Shown one piece after another: positions 15,070-23,624 of a stretch of DNA of 64,000 nucleotides; position 1 is the stretch's first letter; each line of letters begins with the position of its first letter. Origin of the DNA: Diaminobutyricibacter sp. McL0608 (lineage in GTDB: Bacteria; Actinomycetota; Actinomycetes; Actinomycetales; Microbacteriaceae); assembly GCF_039613825.1 (NCBI RefSeq), contig NZ_CP154826.1, forward strand, positions 310,001 to 374,000, in the 5' to 3' direction. The notes beneath the pieces were generated by a model that did no database searches, had not been told where the DNA came from, and worked only from the letters and a program-made list of their open reading frames with translations. The translations under genes were made by a program, and so were the position numbers.

Positions 15070-17724
15070 TCACTGGGTGAATGCCACGGAATCGAACTGG
15101 TTGATCGCCGACTGCGTCACATCGTGCGACGAGGAGAAGAGCCCGGCATCCTGAGTGGCTGCCGCTGAACCGATCGTGACCGGCGACCCGATCGTGACGT
15201 AGTTCGCGCCATCGTAGGAATACGAGGCCGTGAACGACGTACCATTCCGGGCGAGCTTCACCCAGATCGGACGGTAGATGTCGACGCTCGCTTTGGCCTC
15301 GGTGTCGACGTACCCGTCACCGTTCGAGTCCCAGTCGAACACGACGCCGTTGCGGGCGGTCACGGCGACTACCGCGTAGCCGGCCGAAGCTCCCGCCTTG
15401 GTGATGTCGTTGCGCACCATCACTCCCGACTTCGCGTTCGTGTTGGCGTCGTTGACGGACACGACGCGGGTAGAGATGCTCGACGTGGAGTTGAACGAGC
15501 CCGCACGATAGATCGCGCCGAACTGATCGTCGTGCTGCCCGCCGGCGCCCCAGACATCGGCGCCCTGAGCCGCGATCCCGAAGGCTCCGCCGTTCTGGCC
15601 GAAGACCGAGCTCGCTGCTGACGTACCGGTCGTGCTGTAGCCGGAGCCGACGGGTGAATTCGTCGGGCAGCCGGTGAACCCGAACAGGTTGGCGTTCAGC
15701 GAAGTGCGGTACTGCGCTTCAACGCCGGCGGCACAGATCACATCGCGTGCGGCGGCAGGCCAGTTGGTGCCGTTCACCTTCACGTTGTTGATGAGTGTGT
15801 TGTTGTGGACCGCGGCATTCGGTGTCGAAGCCCCACCGGAGTTGTACCAGTTGTTCTGAAGCACGTTGTCGCTCGTGTTGTTCCGCAGACTGTAGGCGTT
15901 GGTGAAAGCCCATGCGCCGCCGCCCTGGATGACATTGTTCTCGTAGGTCATCGACCGTGAGCCTTCGTCGAGGTAGAGCGCGACTCCGGAGATGTTGAAC
16001 TCGTAGTTCTTGTCAACGACCGTGCCCGGGCTGGCGGACAGGTTGTAGATCGATCCGCCGTCTGCGAAGCGCGCCTTGGTGTTGTGCACGAGGTTGCCTT
16101 CGACGGTGTTGTTCTTCAGCGTCGTCGGCGTTGTGTACAGCGGGCTCCAGTTGTAGTAGCCGCGATCGACGTAGTCGTTCGAGCCGCCGGCATCGTTGAT
16201 GCCCCAGCCGAACCCGGTGTCGATCGCGTCGTACGGCACGTTCGAGACTTCGTTGTGGAGGATGTGGGCGTTGGTGACGTAGGTGCTGAGGATGCCACCG
16301 TTGTCCTTGTAATCCACAGAAACATGGTCGACGGTGTTGTTCTCGAGGGTGACATCGCTGTTCGTCATTCGCGGGTCACTGGGATGGTGAGCATCCGGCC
16401 GGACTCCGCCGACGACGATTCCGTGGCCGCTGTCTTCCATGAAACGGTTGCCCACGACGTCGATGCCGCTGGCCCCCAGGCCGATGCCGGTGAGCGTCGC
16501 ATTGTCATCGTTTCCGATGCCCAGCGCCGACTGGCCCAGATTCGTGAAGGTGTTGCCGGTGAACGAAATGCGGCTGGCGGCCGACACCTGCACGGCCGCG
16601 GGCTCCTGGAACCAGGTGTTGCGAGCGCGCTCGAACGACTCACAGCCACGGGAGCAACTGGTGAACGCGTCGGTCGGGCGGTAATCGTAGTTGCCCTTGA
16701 TGAAGGTGCCGTTCTGCTGATCGGCATAGCCGTCGGGTGACGAGGGCTCGAGCCACGAGGTGCCCGAGAACTGGATTCCGCTGAAAGCGAGTCCGGTCAC
16801 CGGCTTGTCGTAGGTGCCGCCGATGCTGACGAGGGACTGCAGTCGCGGCAGCTCCACGTCGAGTGTGTTGGGGTCCACCCCTGCCGCGGGCTTGTAGTAC
16901 AGCTTGCCGGCAGTGGGGTCGATGTACCACTGACCCACGGAGGTGAGGAAGCTCAGCGAGTTGTCGAGATACCAGCTGGGGCCGGCGAGGAAGGAGTTCT
17001 GCACCGTGTCCCAGCCCCAGGTGTTGTTGTTCCACGCGGGCTGCGCCATCGTGATCTGGGACGGGCTGATGCTCTGGACGGGCGAGATGCGATTCGTGAA
17101 GTCGCCCAGTGTCTCGAACTCGATGCGCCCCTGGTCGGGGAGTGACGCGAGGTAGGCGAGCGCCGGATTCTTGATGGTGAGTCCGGTCGCGGTCGGTGTG
17201 ACATCTGCATTGGCGATGCGAATGGATGCGCGCGGCGCGATCACTCCGTTGACGAAGAGCTGTCGCGTGTCGAGTCCACTCGGCGTGTTCGCCTCCCAGA
17301 CGCCTGAACCGGCCGAGGAATGCGACCAGCCGGACACCTGCGAAGCGCCGGTGATGATCGGGTGGGCTCCTGGGGCGGCTGTCCAGGTGATGGTGTGGTC
17401 GCCGCCACCGTCGTCGCTTCCGAATTGCAGCGGGGCGGTCAGGCGATAGGTGCCGTCGGCGAGTTGGATCGTTGCGTCGCCATGTTTGGCCGCCGGTCGA
17501 ACCACGTGCTGGGCGCGCTCGATCGAACACGGTTGCGCCTGGCTGCAGTGTCCCGCACCTTTGCCGTCCGGTGACGCGTAGTAGATCGTCGCTGGATCAG
17601 CCTGTGCTTTCAAGGGAATGAGTGCTGACGCGACGACGACGCCGGCACCGAGCAGCGCGAGTAGTGCTGCGCGCCGCCCCCTTCGCCCCGTCATTGATCG
17701 CCGCGAATCTGACATCAATGTCAT
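15070..17724 (-). CDS. Secreted right-handed beta-helix protein, probable polysaccharide-active enzyme
   Basis: An 884-residue exported protein: basic N-terminus, hydrophobic segment 19-36 and likely cleavage after AQA near 42. The mature start (YYASPDGKGAGHC...PCSIERAQ, then a LADGTYRL strand) is the opening seen in pectate-lyase-fold and GH141-type proteins; the middle is rich in N-x-(V/F)-type coil repeats (ENNTV, GNRF, LENNTVDHV, HNEVSNV). The last 200 residues form a separate beta-sandwich-like domain (SGVMVRNDI, SYDGANYVTIG). The function is inferred from context: it is divergent from a KDG-type sugar-acid operon and so probably cleaves a plant or algal polysaccharide. ATG 17724 has a GGAAG site; TGACATTGATGTCA at the start resembles the LacI operator. 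Confidence 0.8.
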   Translation of the reverse strand: MTLMSDSRRSMTGRRGRRAALLALLGAGVVVASALIPLKAQADPATIYYASPDGKGAGHCSQAQPCSIERAQHVVRPAAKHGDATIQLADGTYRLTAPLQFGSDDGGGDHTITWTAAPGAHPIITGASQVSGWSHSSAGSGVWEANTPSGLDTRQLFVNGVIAPRASIRIANADVTPTATGLTIKNPALAYLASLPDQGRIEFETLGDFTNRISPVQSISPSQITMAQPAWNNNTWGWDTVQNSFLAGPSWYLDNSLSFLTSVGQWYIDPTAGKLYYKPAAGVDPNTLDVELPRLQSLVSIGGTYDKPVTGLAFSGIQFSGTSWLEPSSPDGYADQQNGTFIKGNYDYRPTDAFTSCSRGCESFERARNTWFQEPAAVQVSAASRISFTGNTFTNLGQSALGIGNDDNATLTGIGLGASGIDVVGNRFMEDSGHGIVVGGVRPDAHHPSDPRMTNSDVTLENNTVDHVSVDYKDNGGILSTYVTNAHILHNEVSNVPYDAIDTGFGWGINDAGGSNDYVDRGYYNWSPLYTTPTTLKNNTVEGNLVHNTKARFADGGSIYNLSASPGTVVDKNYEFNISGVALYLDEGSRSMTYENNVIQGGGAWAFTNAYSLRNNTSDNVLQNNWYNSGGASTPNAAVHNNTLINNVKVNGTNWPAAARDVICAAGVEAQYRTSLNANLFGFTGCPTNSPVGSGYSTTGTSAASSVFGQNGGAFGIAAQGADVWGAGGQHDDQFGAIYRAGSFNSTSSISTRVVSVNDANTNAKSGVMVRNDITKAGASAGYAVVAVTARNGVVFDWDSNGDGYVDTEAKASVDIYRPIWVKLARNGTSFTASYSYDGANYVTIGSPVTIGSAAATQDAGLFSSSHDVTQSAINQFDSVAFTQ
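17710..17723. promoter_or_regulatory. LacI-operator-like palindrome at the beta-helix gene start
   Basis: TGACATCAATGTCA has the same TGACA-N4-TGTCA architecture as O1 and O2 at 8828 and 8905, and overlaps the start codon as O1 does. The central four bases differ, so binding by the same repressor is only a possibility. Confidence 0.35.
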
Positions 17725-17777
17725 TGTTTGTCGCTTCCTGTCGTTGGGAGCCCCGATGCCCCCACAGAAAGGCTTAT

Positions 17778-17795
17778 CATACGTATTATGTTTGG
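17778..17795. promoter_or_regulatory. GntR-type operator, copy 1 of the KDG locus
   Basis: CATACGTATTATGTTTGG contains ATACGTAT and the ACGTATTATGTTT word found again at 17804 and, inverted, at 21229-21245. It lies between the divergent beta-helix and dehydrogenase genes. Confidence 0.6.
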
Positions 17796-17803
17796 AACAA
17801 GAG

Positions 17804-17816
17804 ACGTATTATGTTT
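17804..17816. promoter_or_regulatory. GntR-type operator, copy 2 of the KDG locus
   Basis: ACGTATTATGTTT is repeated 23 bases after the first copy in the same orientation, about two helical turns away, as expected for two sites on one face of the DNA. Confidence 0.5.
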
Positions 17817-17885
17817 CAGCCGATTCGGTCTAGGCTGAGGACGCCGAAAATAGCGGCGGTGACAACGAGGAGGTTTCAGTCGGCG

Positions 17886-18905
17886 ATGTTGGCAGCAAAC
17901 TATGTGGGAGAGCGCACGATCACTGTCGAGGAGCGGGCGTCACTGATGCCCGAGCCCGGCGAAGTGCGGATAGCGGTGGCCTATGTCGGCATCTGCGGCA
18001 CCGATCTGCACGTGTTCCACGGCGACATGGATGCTCGCGTCACGAAGCCTGCGACGATCGGTCACGAAATGTCCGGGACGATCGAGCAGATCGGCGCCGA
18101 TGTCGAGGGGTGGTCGGTCGGAGACAAAGTGACCGTGATGCCATTGGCGTGGGACGGAACGTGCCCGGCCTGTCTCGCAGGCAATATGCACATCTGCCAG
18201 AACCTCGATTTCATCGGAATCGACAGCCCGGGCGCGCTCCAGGAGTACTGGAACGTACCGGCCGACGTGCTCGTCCCTCTTCCGGCCGGCGTGTCCCTCC
18301 GTGACGCCGCCCTCGTCGAGCCTGTCGCAGTCGCAGTTCACGACGTCAGGCGGTCGGGTCTCGGTGCAGGAGACAGAGTTGTCGTCATCGGAGCCGGCCC
18401 GATCGGGACGCTGATCGCAACGGTCGCTCGGACGACCGGCGCCGACGTCGTCGTCGCCGAGATCGATCCGACCCGCCGATCCGCAGCGGAGCAGCTGGGC
18501 CTTGCTACGTTCGATCCCTCCGCTGTCGACCAGGTCGCATGGGTCGAGGCCTGGACGGACCGCGCCGGTGCCGACGTGGTCTTCGAGGTGTCCGGCGCTG
18601 CGGCCGCCGTTCTCGGCGCCACGAGTCTCGCGAAAGTCCGCGGCACCCTCGTCGTCGTTGCGATCCATTCGCAACCGCGGCCCATGGACCTTCACCGAGT
18701 CTTCTGGCGTGAGCTGACCATCCTGGGAGCGCGTGTCTACGAGCGCCGGGATTTCGAACGCGCCGTCGAGTTGGTGGCAGACGGGGCGATCCCGGCTGAC
18801 CGTCTCGTCACCGATGTCGTGCCTCTGGCCGAGGTCGAATCCGCGTTCCGCTCGCTCGAAGCCGGCAAGGCGATGAAGATCCTCGTCGAGGTCCGGGCCC
18901 GATGA
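17886..18905 (+). CDS. Zinc-dependent medium-chain sugar/polyol dehydrogenase
   Basis: A 339-residue MDR dehydrogenase of the sorbitol/idonate/galactitol-phosphate dehydrogenase type. Catalytic zinc ligands Cys37 (CGTD) and His60-Glu61 (GHE) are present; the NAD-binding VVVIGAGPIG is at about 162-171. The structural-zinc lobe has Cys93, Cys96 and Cys104 but Asp90 in place of the first Cys. The start at 17886 follows an AGGAGG at 12 bases; an upstream extension is not coding in character. First gene of the KDG operon; it overlaps kduD by four bases. It likely oxidises an imported sugar or sugar acid; which one is unknown. Confidence 0.85.
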   Translation: MLAANYVGERTITVEERASLMPEPGEVRIAVAYVGICGTDLHVFHGDMDARVTKPATIGHEMSGTIEQIGADVEGWSVGDKVTVMPLAWDGTCPACLAGNMHICQNLDFIGIDSPGALQEYWNVPADVLVPLPAGVSLRDAALVEPVAVAVHDVRRSGLGAGDRVVVIGAGPIGTLIATVARTTGADVVVAEIDPTRRSAAEQLGLATFDPSAVDQVAWVEAWTDRAGADVVFEVSGAAAAVLGATSLAKVRGTLVVVAIHSQPRPMDLHRVFWRELTILGARVYERRDFERAVELVADGAIPADRLVTDVVPLAEVESAFRSLEAGKAMKILVEVRAR

Positions 18906-19666
18906 GCGACTCGTTCGATCTGAGTGGACGCCTGGCCGTCGTGACAGGCGCGAAACGCGGTATCGGCTTCGCCATCGCGGAGGCGCTCGCGGCGGCGGGC
19001 GCCGACATCATCGGAGCGTCGGCGACGCTCGATCCGACGTCGTCGGCCATCGCTGGCAGGGTGGCCGAACTCGGCCGCGAGTTCTCCGGACACCGGGTGG
19101 ACCTGGCGGACAGGGCGCAGACGGTCGCCTTCGCCGAGGGTGTCGCCGCCGGAGAGCGGCCGGTCGACATCTTGGTGAACAATGCCGGGACAATCCGGCG
19201 TGCCCCGGCCACCGACCATCCGGCCGAATGGTTCGACGAAGTGCTGGAGGTCGACCTCACGAGTGGATTCGTGCTCAGCCAGATCCTGGGTCGCGGGATG
19301 CTTGAGCGTGGCCAGGGCCGGGTGATCTTCACCGCGTCCCTGCTGTCGTTCCAGGGCGGCATCAATGTGCCGGGCTACGCGGCGGCGAAATCGGGGGTGG
19401 CGGGCCTCATCCGCGCGCTCTCGAACGAGTGGGCCTCGCGAGGGGTGACAGTCAATGGGATCGCTCCCGGCTATATCGCGACCGACAACACGCAGGCCCT
19501 GCAGGACGATCCAGACCGATCGCAGGCGATCCTGGAACGGATCCCCGCTGGGCGGTGGGGTCGACCGGAGGATATCGGCGGGGCGGCGGTCTTCCTCGCC
19601 TCCGATGCTGCCGCTTATGTCTCCGGAGTGATCGTGCCCGTCGACGGGGGATGGCTGGCGCGATGA
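18902..19666 (+). CDS. kduD: KduD-like 2-dehydro-3-deoxy-D-gluconate 5-dehydrogenase
   Basis: A 254-residue SDR that closely fits the KduD group: TGAKRGIG cofactor loop at about 16-23, NNAGTIRR near 98-105, the SLLSFQGG segment with the catalytic Ser, YAAAKSG with the Tyr-Lys pair, and the conserved APGYIATDNTQAL. In known pathways KduD reduces 3-deoxy-hexodiulosonate to KDG during uronic-acid polymer breakdown. It overlaps both neighbours by four bases, and the following two genes convert KDG to pyruvate and glyceraldehyde 3-phosphate. Confidence 0.88.
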   Translation: MSDSFDLSGRLAVVTGAKRGIGFAIAEALAAAGADIIGASATLDPTSSAIAGRVAELGREFSGHRVDLADRAQTVAFAEGVAAGERPVDILVNNAGTIRRAPATDHPAEWFDEVLEVDLTSGFVLSQILGRGMLERGQGRVIFTASLLSFQGGINVPGYAAAKSGVAGLIRALSNEWASRGVTVNGIAPGYIATDNTQALQDDPDRSQAILERIPAGRWGRPEDIGGAAVFLASDAAAYVSGVIVPVDGGWLAR

Positions 19667-20268
19667 TCGCATTCGACCCCGTGCTGCCGGTCATCGTGCT
19701 CGATTCCGCCGAGAGGGCCGAGCCGCTCGGCAGAACTCTGGTCGCGGCCGGCATCCGACAAGCGGAAGTGACGTTGCGCACTCCGGCCTCGCTGTCTGCT
19801 CTCCGAATCCTCGCGCGTACAGCCGGCCTGAGGGTCGGAGCGGGAACAGTGCTGGACGCATCGCAGGTCGACGAGGCCGTCGACGCCGGGGCGGCCTTTG
19901 TCGTGAGCCCCGGCGTGGCCGATGAGGTGCTCGCCCGTTCCCGGCACCGAGGAGTACCCGCGATCCCCGGAATCGCGACGGCGACTGAACTGATGAGGGC
20001 TCGCGCCCTCGGCGTGCGTACGGTCAAGTTCTTCCCCGCAGAAGCGCTCGGCGGCACGGTCGCGCTGAGTGCTCTCGCTGCCGTCTTCCCTGACATCTCG
20101 TTCATACCGACCGGAGGCATAGACGAGGGCCGCGCCGCCCACTATCTCGCTCTGCCCTCGGTGATCGCGATCGGGGGGAGCTGGATGGTCCCGCGTGCGG
20201 CGATCGCGGCCGGAGACTTCTCGACCGTCGAGGCGCTGTGCCGGCACGCGATGGCTGCAACCCGATGA
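19663..20268 (+). CDS. eda: KDPG/KHG aldolase
   Basis: A 201-residue class I aldolase cleaving 2-keto-3-deoxy-6-phosphogluconate to pyruvate and glyceraldehyde 3-phosphate. Glu35 lies in the AEVTLRT strand (QAEVTLRT), the product-phosphate loop in GAGTVLD, and the Schiff-base Lys in VKFFPAE; TGGI near the C-terminus binds phosphate. It starts inside the kduD stop (ATGA) and ends inside the kinase start. A second homologue is at 49461-50069. Confidence 0.92.
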   Translation: MIAFDPVLPVIVLDSAERAEPLGRTLVAAGIRQAEVTLRTPASLSALRILARTAGLRVGAGTVLDASQVDEAVDAGAAFVVSPGVADEVLARSRHRGVPAIPGIATATELMRARALGVRTVKFFPAEALGGTVALSALAAVFPDISFIPTGGIDEGRAAHYLALPSVIAIGGSWMVPRAAIAAGDFSTVEALCRHAMAATR

Positions 20269-21215
20269 GTGGCCACGTCCTGACCTTCGGCGAGACCATG
20301 GGGTTGTTCCGCACCACCGAGTTCGGCGATCTGGCCGACGTCAGCGGCGCCAGCATCGGGACGGGCGGCGCGGACAGCAACGTCGCGATCGGGCTCGCGC
20401 GTCTGGGTGTCGAGTCGGTCTGGGTTGGGCGCGTAGGCTCGGACGGCCTCGGTCGTCGTGTCCTGCGCGACATCAGGGGCGAGGGCGTCGACGTGCGTGC
20501 GATCGTCGACCCCGGGGCGCCAACCGGCCTGATGGTCAAGGAGAAGCGCACCCCGCACACGACGAGGGTCTCCTTCTATCGCGCCGGCAGCGCAGGCAGC
20601 CGGCTCTCACCCGGCGACATCGCTCCGGAACTGGTGGCAGGTGCGTCATTGGTGCACGTCACCGGAATCACGGCGTCGATCTCCGCTTCAGCGCGCCAGG
20701 TCGTCCGCGAGGTGATCGAACTCGCCGTGCGATCGGGTGTACCTGTCTCGTTCGACGTGAACCACCGGCCGTCGTTGTGGCGGGATGACGATCCGTCCGA
20801 GCTGTACCGGGAGATCGCGGCACGCGCGGACATCGTTTTCGCCGGTGAAGACGAAGCGGCGCTCCTCACGGGCCTGCCCCCAGACGATACGGTCTCGCTC
20901 GGGCGGGCCCTCGCAGCGGCCGGCCGGGGCATCGCTGTCGTGAAGCGTGGGGCAGCCGGCAGCCTGGCGTGGTCGGAAGGGGTGCCGATCGAGTGCGAGG
21001 CGATCACGGTACCTGTCATCGATTCCGTCGGCGCCGGCGACGCCTTCGTCGCGGGCTTCCTGTCGGCCTATCTCCGAGGGGAGGGCATGGCGGCGTGCCT
21101 GCATCTTGCCACTGTCGCGGGCGCCTTCGCCTGCATGGGACCCGGCGACTGGGAGAGCATGCCGCGGATCGACGACATCCGGATGCTCGAAGATAACGAT
21201 CCTGTCACGCGCTGA
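20265..21215 (+). CDS. kdgK: PfkB-family 2-keto-3-deoxygluconate kinase
   Basis: A 316-residue ribokinase-fold kinase: LTFGETMGLF at 5-14, GGADSNVAIGLARLG at about 34-48, an SFDVNHRPSLW strand typical of KDG kinases, and DSVGAGDAF with the catalytic Asp near residue 260. ATG 20265 overlaps the aldolase stop by four bases. Within this operon it would phosphorylate KDG to KDPG for the aldolase encoded immediately upstream. Confidence 0.88.
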   Translation: MSGHVLTFGETMGLFRTTEFGDLADVSGASIGTGGADSNVAIGLARLGVESVWVGRVGSDGLGRRVLRDIRGEGVDVRAIVDPGAPTGLMVKEKRTPHTTRVSFYRAGSAGSRLSPGDIAPELVAGASLVHVTGITASISASARQVVREVIELAVRSGVPVSFDVNHRPSLWRDDDPSELYREIAARADIVFAGEDEAALLTGLPPDDTVSLGRALAAAGRGIAVVKRGAAGSLAWSEGVPIECEAITVPVIDSVGAGDAFVAGFLSAYLRGEGMAACLHLATVAGAFACMGPGDWESMPRIDDIRMLEDNDPVTR

Positions 21216-21224
21216 ACCGCGATA

Positions 21225-21254
21225 TTGGCAAACATAATACGTATGCTCTATAGT
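21225..21254 (+). promoter_or_regulatory. Promoter of the KDG-locus importer with operator in the spacer
   Basis: TTGGCA (21225-21230) and TATAGT (21249-21254) are spaced by 18 bases. The inverted operator copy (CAAACATAATACGTATG, 21229-21245) fills the spacer, so bound regulator should block RNA polymerase. Confidence 0.6.
21229..21245 (-). promoter_or_regulatory. GntR-type operator, copy 3 of the KDG locus
   Basis: On the minus strand this reads CATACGTATTATGTTTG, identical over 17 bases to copy 1 at 17778. It ties the importer operon to the same control as the catabolic operon. Confidence 0.65.
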
Positions 21255-21308
21255 CTGAAACACGCCTCCTCGGAGTCGTCAACGAAGTCGACAAGACAAG
21301 GACATCTC

Positions 21309-22682
21309 ATGGTCGGAATACCCACTGTGGTGCGTGCACGCCGCCGATCGGCGCTCACTGCTGCCGCGTTCGGCGCCGCTGCGGCGCTCCTGATTCTCAC
21401 CGGTTGCAGCAACGGCGGGAGCACAACCAACGGGTCGTACGGCTTTCCCGAAGCCAAGCAGGACCCCGCCTCGACGATCACCGTCTGGGTGGATGCGGAC
21501 CGCCAGGCGGCCGCCAAGGCATTCGAGAAGGCAAACCCGGACACCAAAATCAAGGTCGTGACCTACGACGGCTCTGCGAACGGCTCGAACTCGTTCAAGA
21601 CGAAGATGCAACTCTTCGACCGGGCGGGCAGCGGCTGGCCGGACGTCGTGTTCTCGAGCCAGAACAACGACGCCGCCTGGGCCAGCCAGAAGAGCGGCGG
21701 CAAGCAGGCGTTCGCCGCCGTGCTCGACAAGGGCCTGGTTCCCAAGGACACGCTCAGCAACTTCACCGAGGGCGCACTTAACCCGTGCACGGTGAGCGGC
21801 GAGGTGTACTGCCTCCGCAACGACCTCGCCCAGGCGGTGCTCTGGTACAACAAGTCGCTCATGGACAAGTTCGGCTACGCACTGCCCACGACGTGGGAGG
21901 AGTACCAGGCTCTCGGCGAGAAGGTCGCGAAAGAACATCCCGGCTACATCATCGGATCCGCCGGTGACGCCTGGACGCCCGAGGTCTTCATGTGGGCGAG
22001 CAAATGCCAGGCCAATGACGTGACCGGCGTGAAATCGGTAACCGTCAAGACCGATTCGACCGAGTGCAAACGAGCCGGCTCGCTGCTCGACACCCTGCGC
22101 AAGGACGGCACCGTTCCCGTGGTCAGTGTGTTCACTCCCGAGTTCGTGAAGAACTACTCCGGCAAGGTACTCATGATGCCCGGGCCGGCGTGGTACGCAG
22201 GCGCCATCTTCAACAACCCGCAGTCGCTCAACGTCCCGGCCGGCCAGCTGGGCGTCGCGGCACCGCTTCCCTGGAAGGGTGAGGACAGCGCCGTCACCGG
22301 CAACGTCGGCGGCGGAACCTGGTTCATCTCCAGCCACTCGAAGAATCTGAAGGCGGCCGAACAGTTCGCCCAGTTCGTCACGACGGCCGACGACTACCAG
22401 GTCGCAGTGGCGCCCGGTTATCCGGCCTACGCACCGGCCGCAGAGAAGTGGATCGCCAAGCAGGAGTCGAGCAACTACTTCGCGACTCCGCTGAAGCCGA
22501 TTGTGACGGCTGCCTCGCAAGTGTGGGATGGCTGGGGCTACCCCATCTTCAGCCAGGAGGCGGTCTGGGCCAAGACCATGACCCCAGCGATCACGGGTGG
22601 CCAGTCGATCGTGGATCTGCTTCCGACGTGGCAGCAGGCCATCGAGAATCAGGCCAAGGTCAACGGATACAAGGTGAACTGA
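21309..22682 (+). CDS. ABC importer substrate-binding lipoprotein (family 1)
   Basis: A 457-residue extracellular solute-binding protein of the oligosaccharide type. Signal peptide with a basic N-terminus, a hydrophobic core to about 29, and lipobox LTGC with Cys33. The mature part begins with ASTITVWVDADRQAAAKAFEKANP, the standard opening of family-1 binders. The start at 21309 has AAGGA at six bases. Two permeases follow; no ATPase is encoded here, so a shared MsiK-type ATPase elsewhere is probably used, as is common in actinobacteria. Its ligand is presumably the oligosaccharide or uronide released by the beta-helix protein. Confidence 0.88.
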   Translation: MVGIPTVVRARRRSALTAAAFGAAAALLILTGCSNGGSTTNGSYGFPEAKQDPASTITVWVDADRQAAAKAFEKANPDTKIKVVTYDGSANGSNSFKTKMQLFDRAGSGWPDVVFSSQNNDAAWASQKSGGKQAFAAVLDKGLVPKDTLSNFTEGALNPCTVSGEVYCLRNDLAQAVLWYNKSLMDKFGYALPTTWEEYQALGEKVAKEHPGYIIGSAGDAWTPEVFMWASKCQANDVTGVKSVTVKTDSTECKRAGSLLDTLRKDGTVPVVSVFTPEFVKNYSGKVLMMPGPAWYAGAIFNNPQSLNVPAGQLGVAAPLPWKGEDSAVTGNVGGGTWFISSHSKNLKAAEQFAQFVTTADDYQVAVAPGYPAYAPAAEKWIAKQESSNYFATPLKPIVTAASQVWDGWGYPIFSQEAVWAKTMTPAITGGQSIVDLLPTWQQAIENQAKVNGYKVN

Positions 22683-22683
22683 C

Positions 22684-23622
22684 ATGACCCTCGCTCCACC
22701 GAGCGACCGGCTGACCGTCGACGCCTCCGGGCGTCGGCGGTCAGCCCGGAGCGGCCGAGCGCCGGGACGCACACCGATCGGCTACGTCTTCGTCTCGCTT
22801 TACGCCCTCCTCGCTCTTGCTTTCGGAATCATCCCCACGCTGTACGCGATACTGCTGGCGTTCACCAACGCCGACGGCGGCTTCGCCGGCTTCAACAACT
22901 TCGTGACGGTCGTCACAGACTTCCGGTTCTGGCCAGCGGTACTCCATGTGACCCTCTACCTGGTGATCTGGCTGATCGCACTCGTCATCTTCGTCGTGCT
23001 GCTCGCCCTCCTGGTGCACGGGCTGCGAGCACGGTGGGCCAGCACTTCACTGCGGTTCGTCTACTACCTTCCCGGTGCGCTCGCGGGGGCATCCAGCGTG
23101 CTCCTCTGGTTGTTCGTGCTCGATCCGACAGCCAGCCCGGTGAGCGGTCTCCTCCGCCTGATGGGTTTCAACAGCTTCGTGCAGGTGATCCAGCCAGGCA
23201 ACCTTCCCGCCATTTTCGCAATCATCGCCTTCTGGACCGGAGCCGGTGGCTGGATCGTCATCATGTACGGCGCCTTGAACAACATCAGCACGGACATCCT
23301 CGAAGCTGCGCGCATCGACGGTGCGAACGCCGTCCAGATCGCGATACGCATCCAGCTTCCGATGCTGCGCAAGTGGATCGCCTACATGGGTGTCATGTCA
23401 CTGGCGGCAGGGACGCAGCTGTTCGTGGAACCGCAGTTGCTGAGCCAGGCGAGCAACGGCGTGGTCCCGAATGACTACTCGCTGAACCAGCTGGCGTACC
23501 AGTACGCGTTCGAGCAGAACGACTTCAACGGCGCCGCCGCCATTTCGCTCATCCTGCTCATCGTCGCGCTCCTCTTGTCGTGGGTGTTCGTCACCCGCGG
23601 CGGTCTCTTCGAAAGGGAATGA
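22684..23622 (+). CDS. ABC sugar importer permease, MalF type
   Basis: A 312-residue permease with six or more membrane segments after a 30-residue basic N-terminus, and the EAA loop (EAARIDGANAVQIAIRIQLP, about 200-219) that docks the ATPase. An AAGGTGA site lies six bases before the ATG at 22684. It overlaps or nearly abuts both neighbours in the importer operon. Confidence 0.9.
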   Translation: MTLAPPSDRLTVDASGRRRSARSGRAPGRTPIGYVFVSLYALLALAFGIIPTLYAILLAFTNADGGFAGFNNFVTVVTDFRFWPAVLHVTLYLVIWLIALVIFVVLLALLVHGLRARWASTSLRFVYYLPGALAGASSVLLWLFVLDPTASPVSGLLRLMGFNSFVQVIQPGNLPAIFAIIAFWTGAGGWIVIMYGALNNISTDILEAARIDGANAVQIAIRIQLPMLRKWIAYMGVMSLAAGTQLFVEPQLLSQASNGVVPNDYSLNQLAYQYAFEQNDFNGAAAISLILLIVALLLSWVFVTRGGLFERE

Positions 23623-23624
23623 CC

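Noticed and set aside
17622-17885. Extended N-terminus of the zinc dehydrogenase
   Set aside because: The extension runs over the divergent promoter and operators and has no dehydrogenase similarity; the start at 17886 matches family length.
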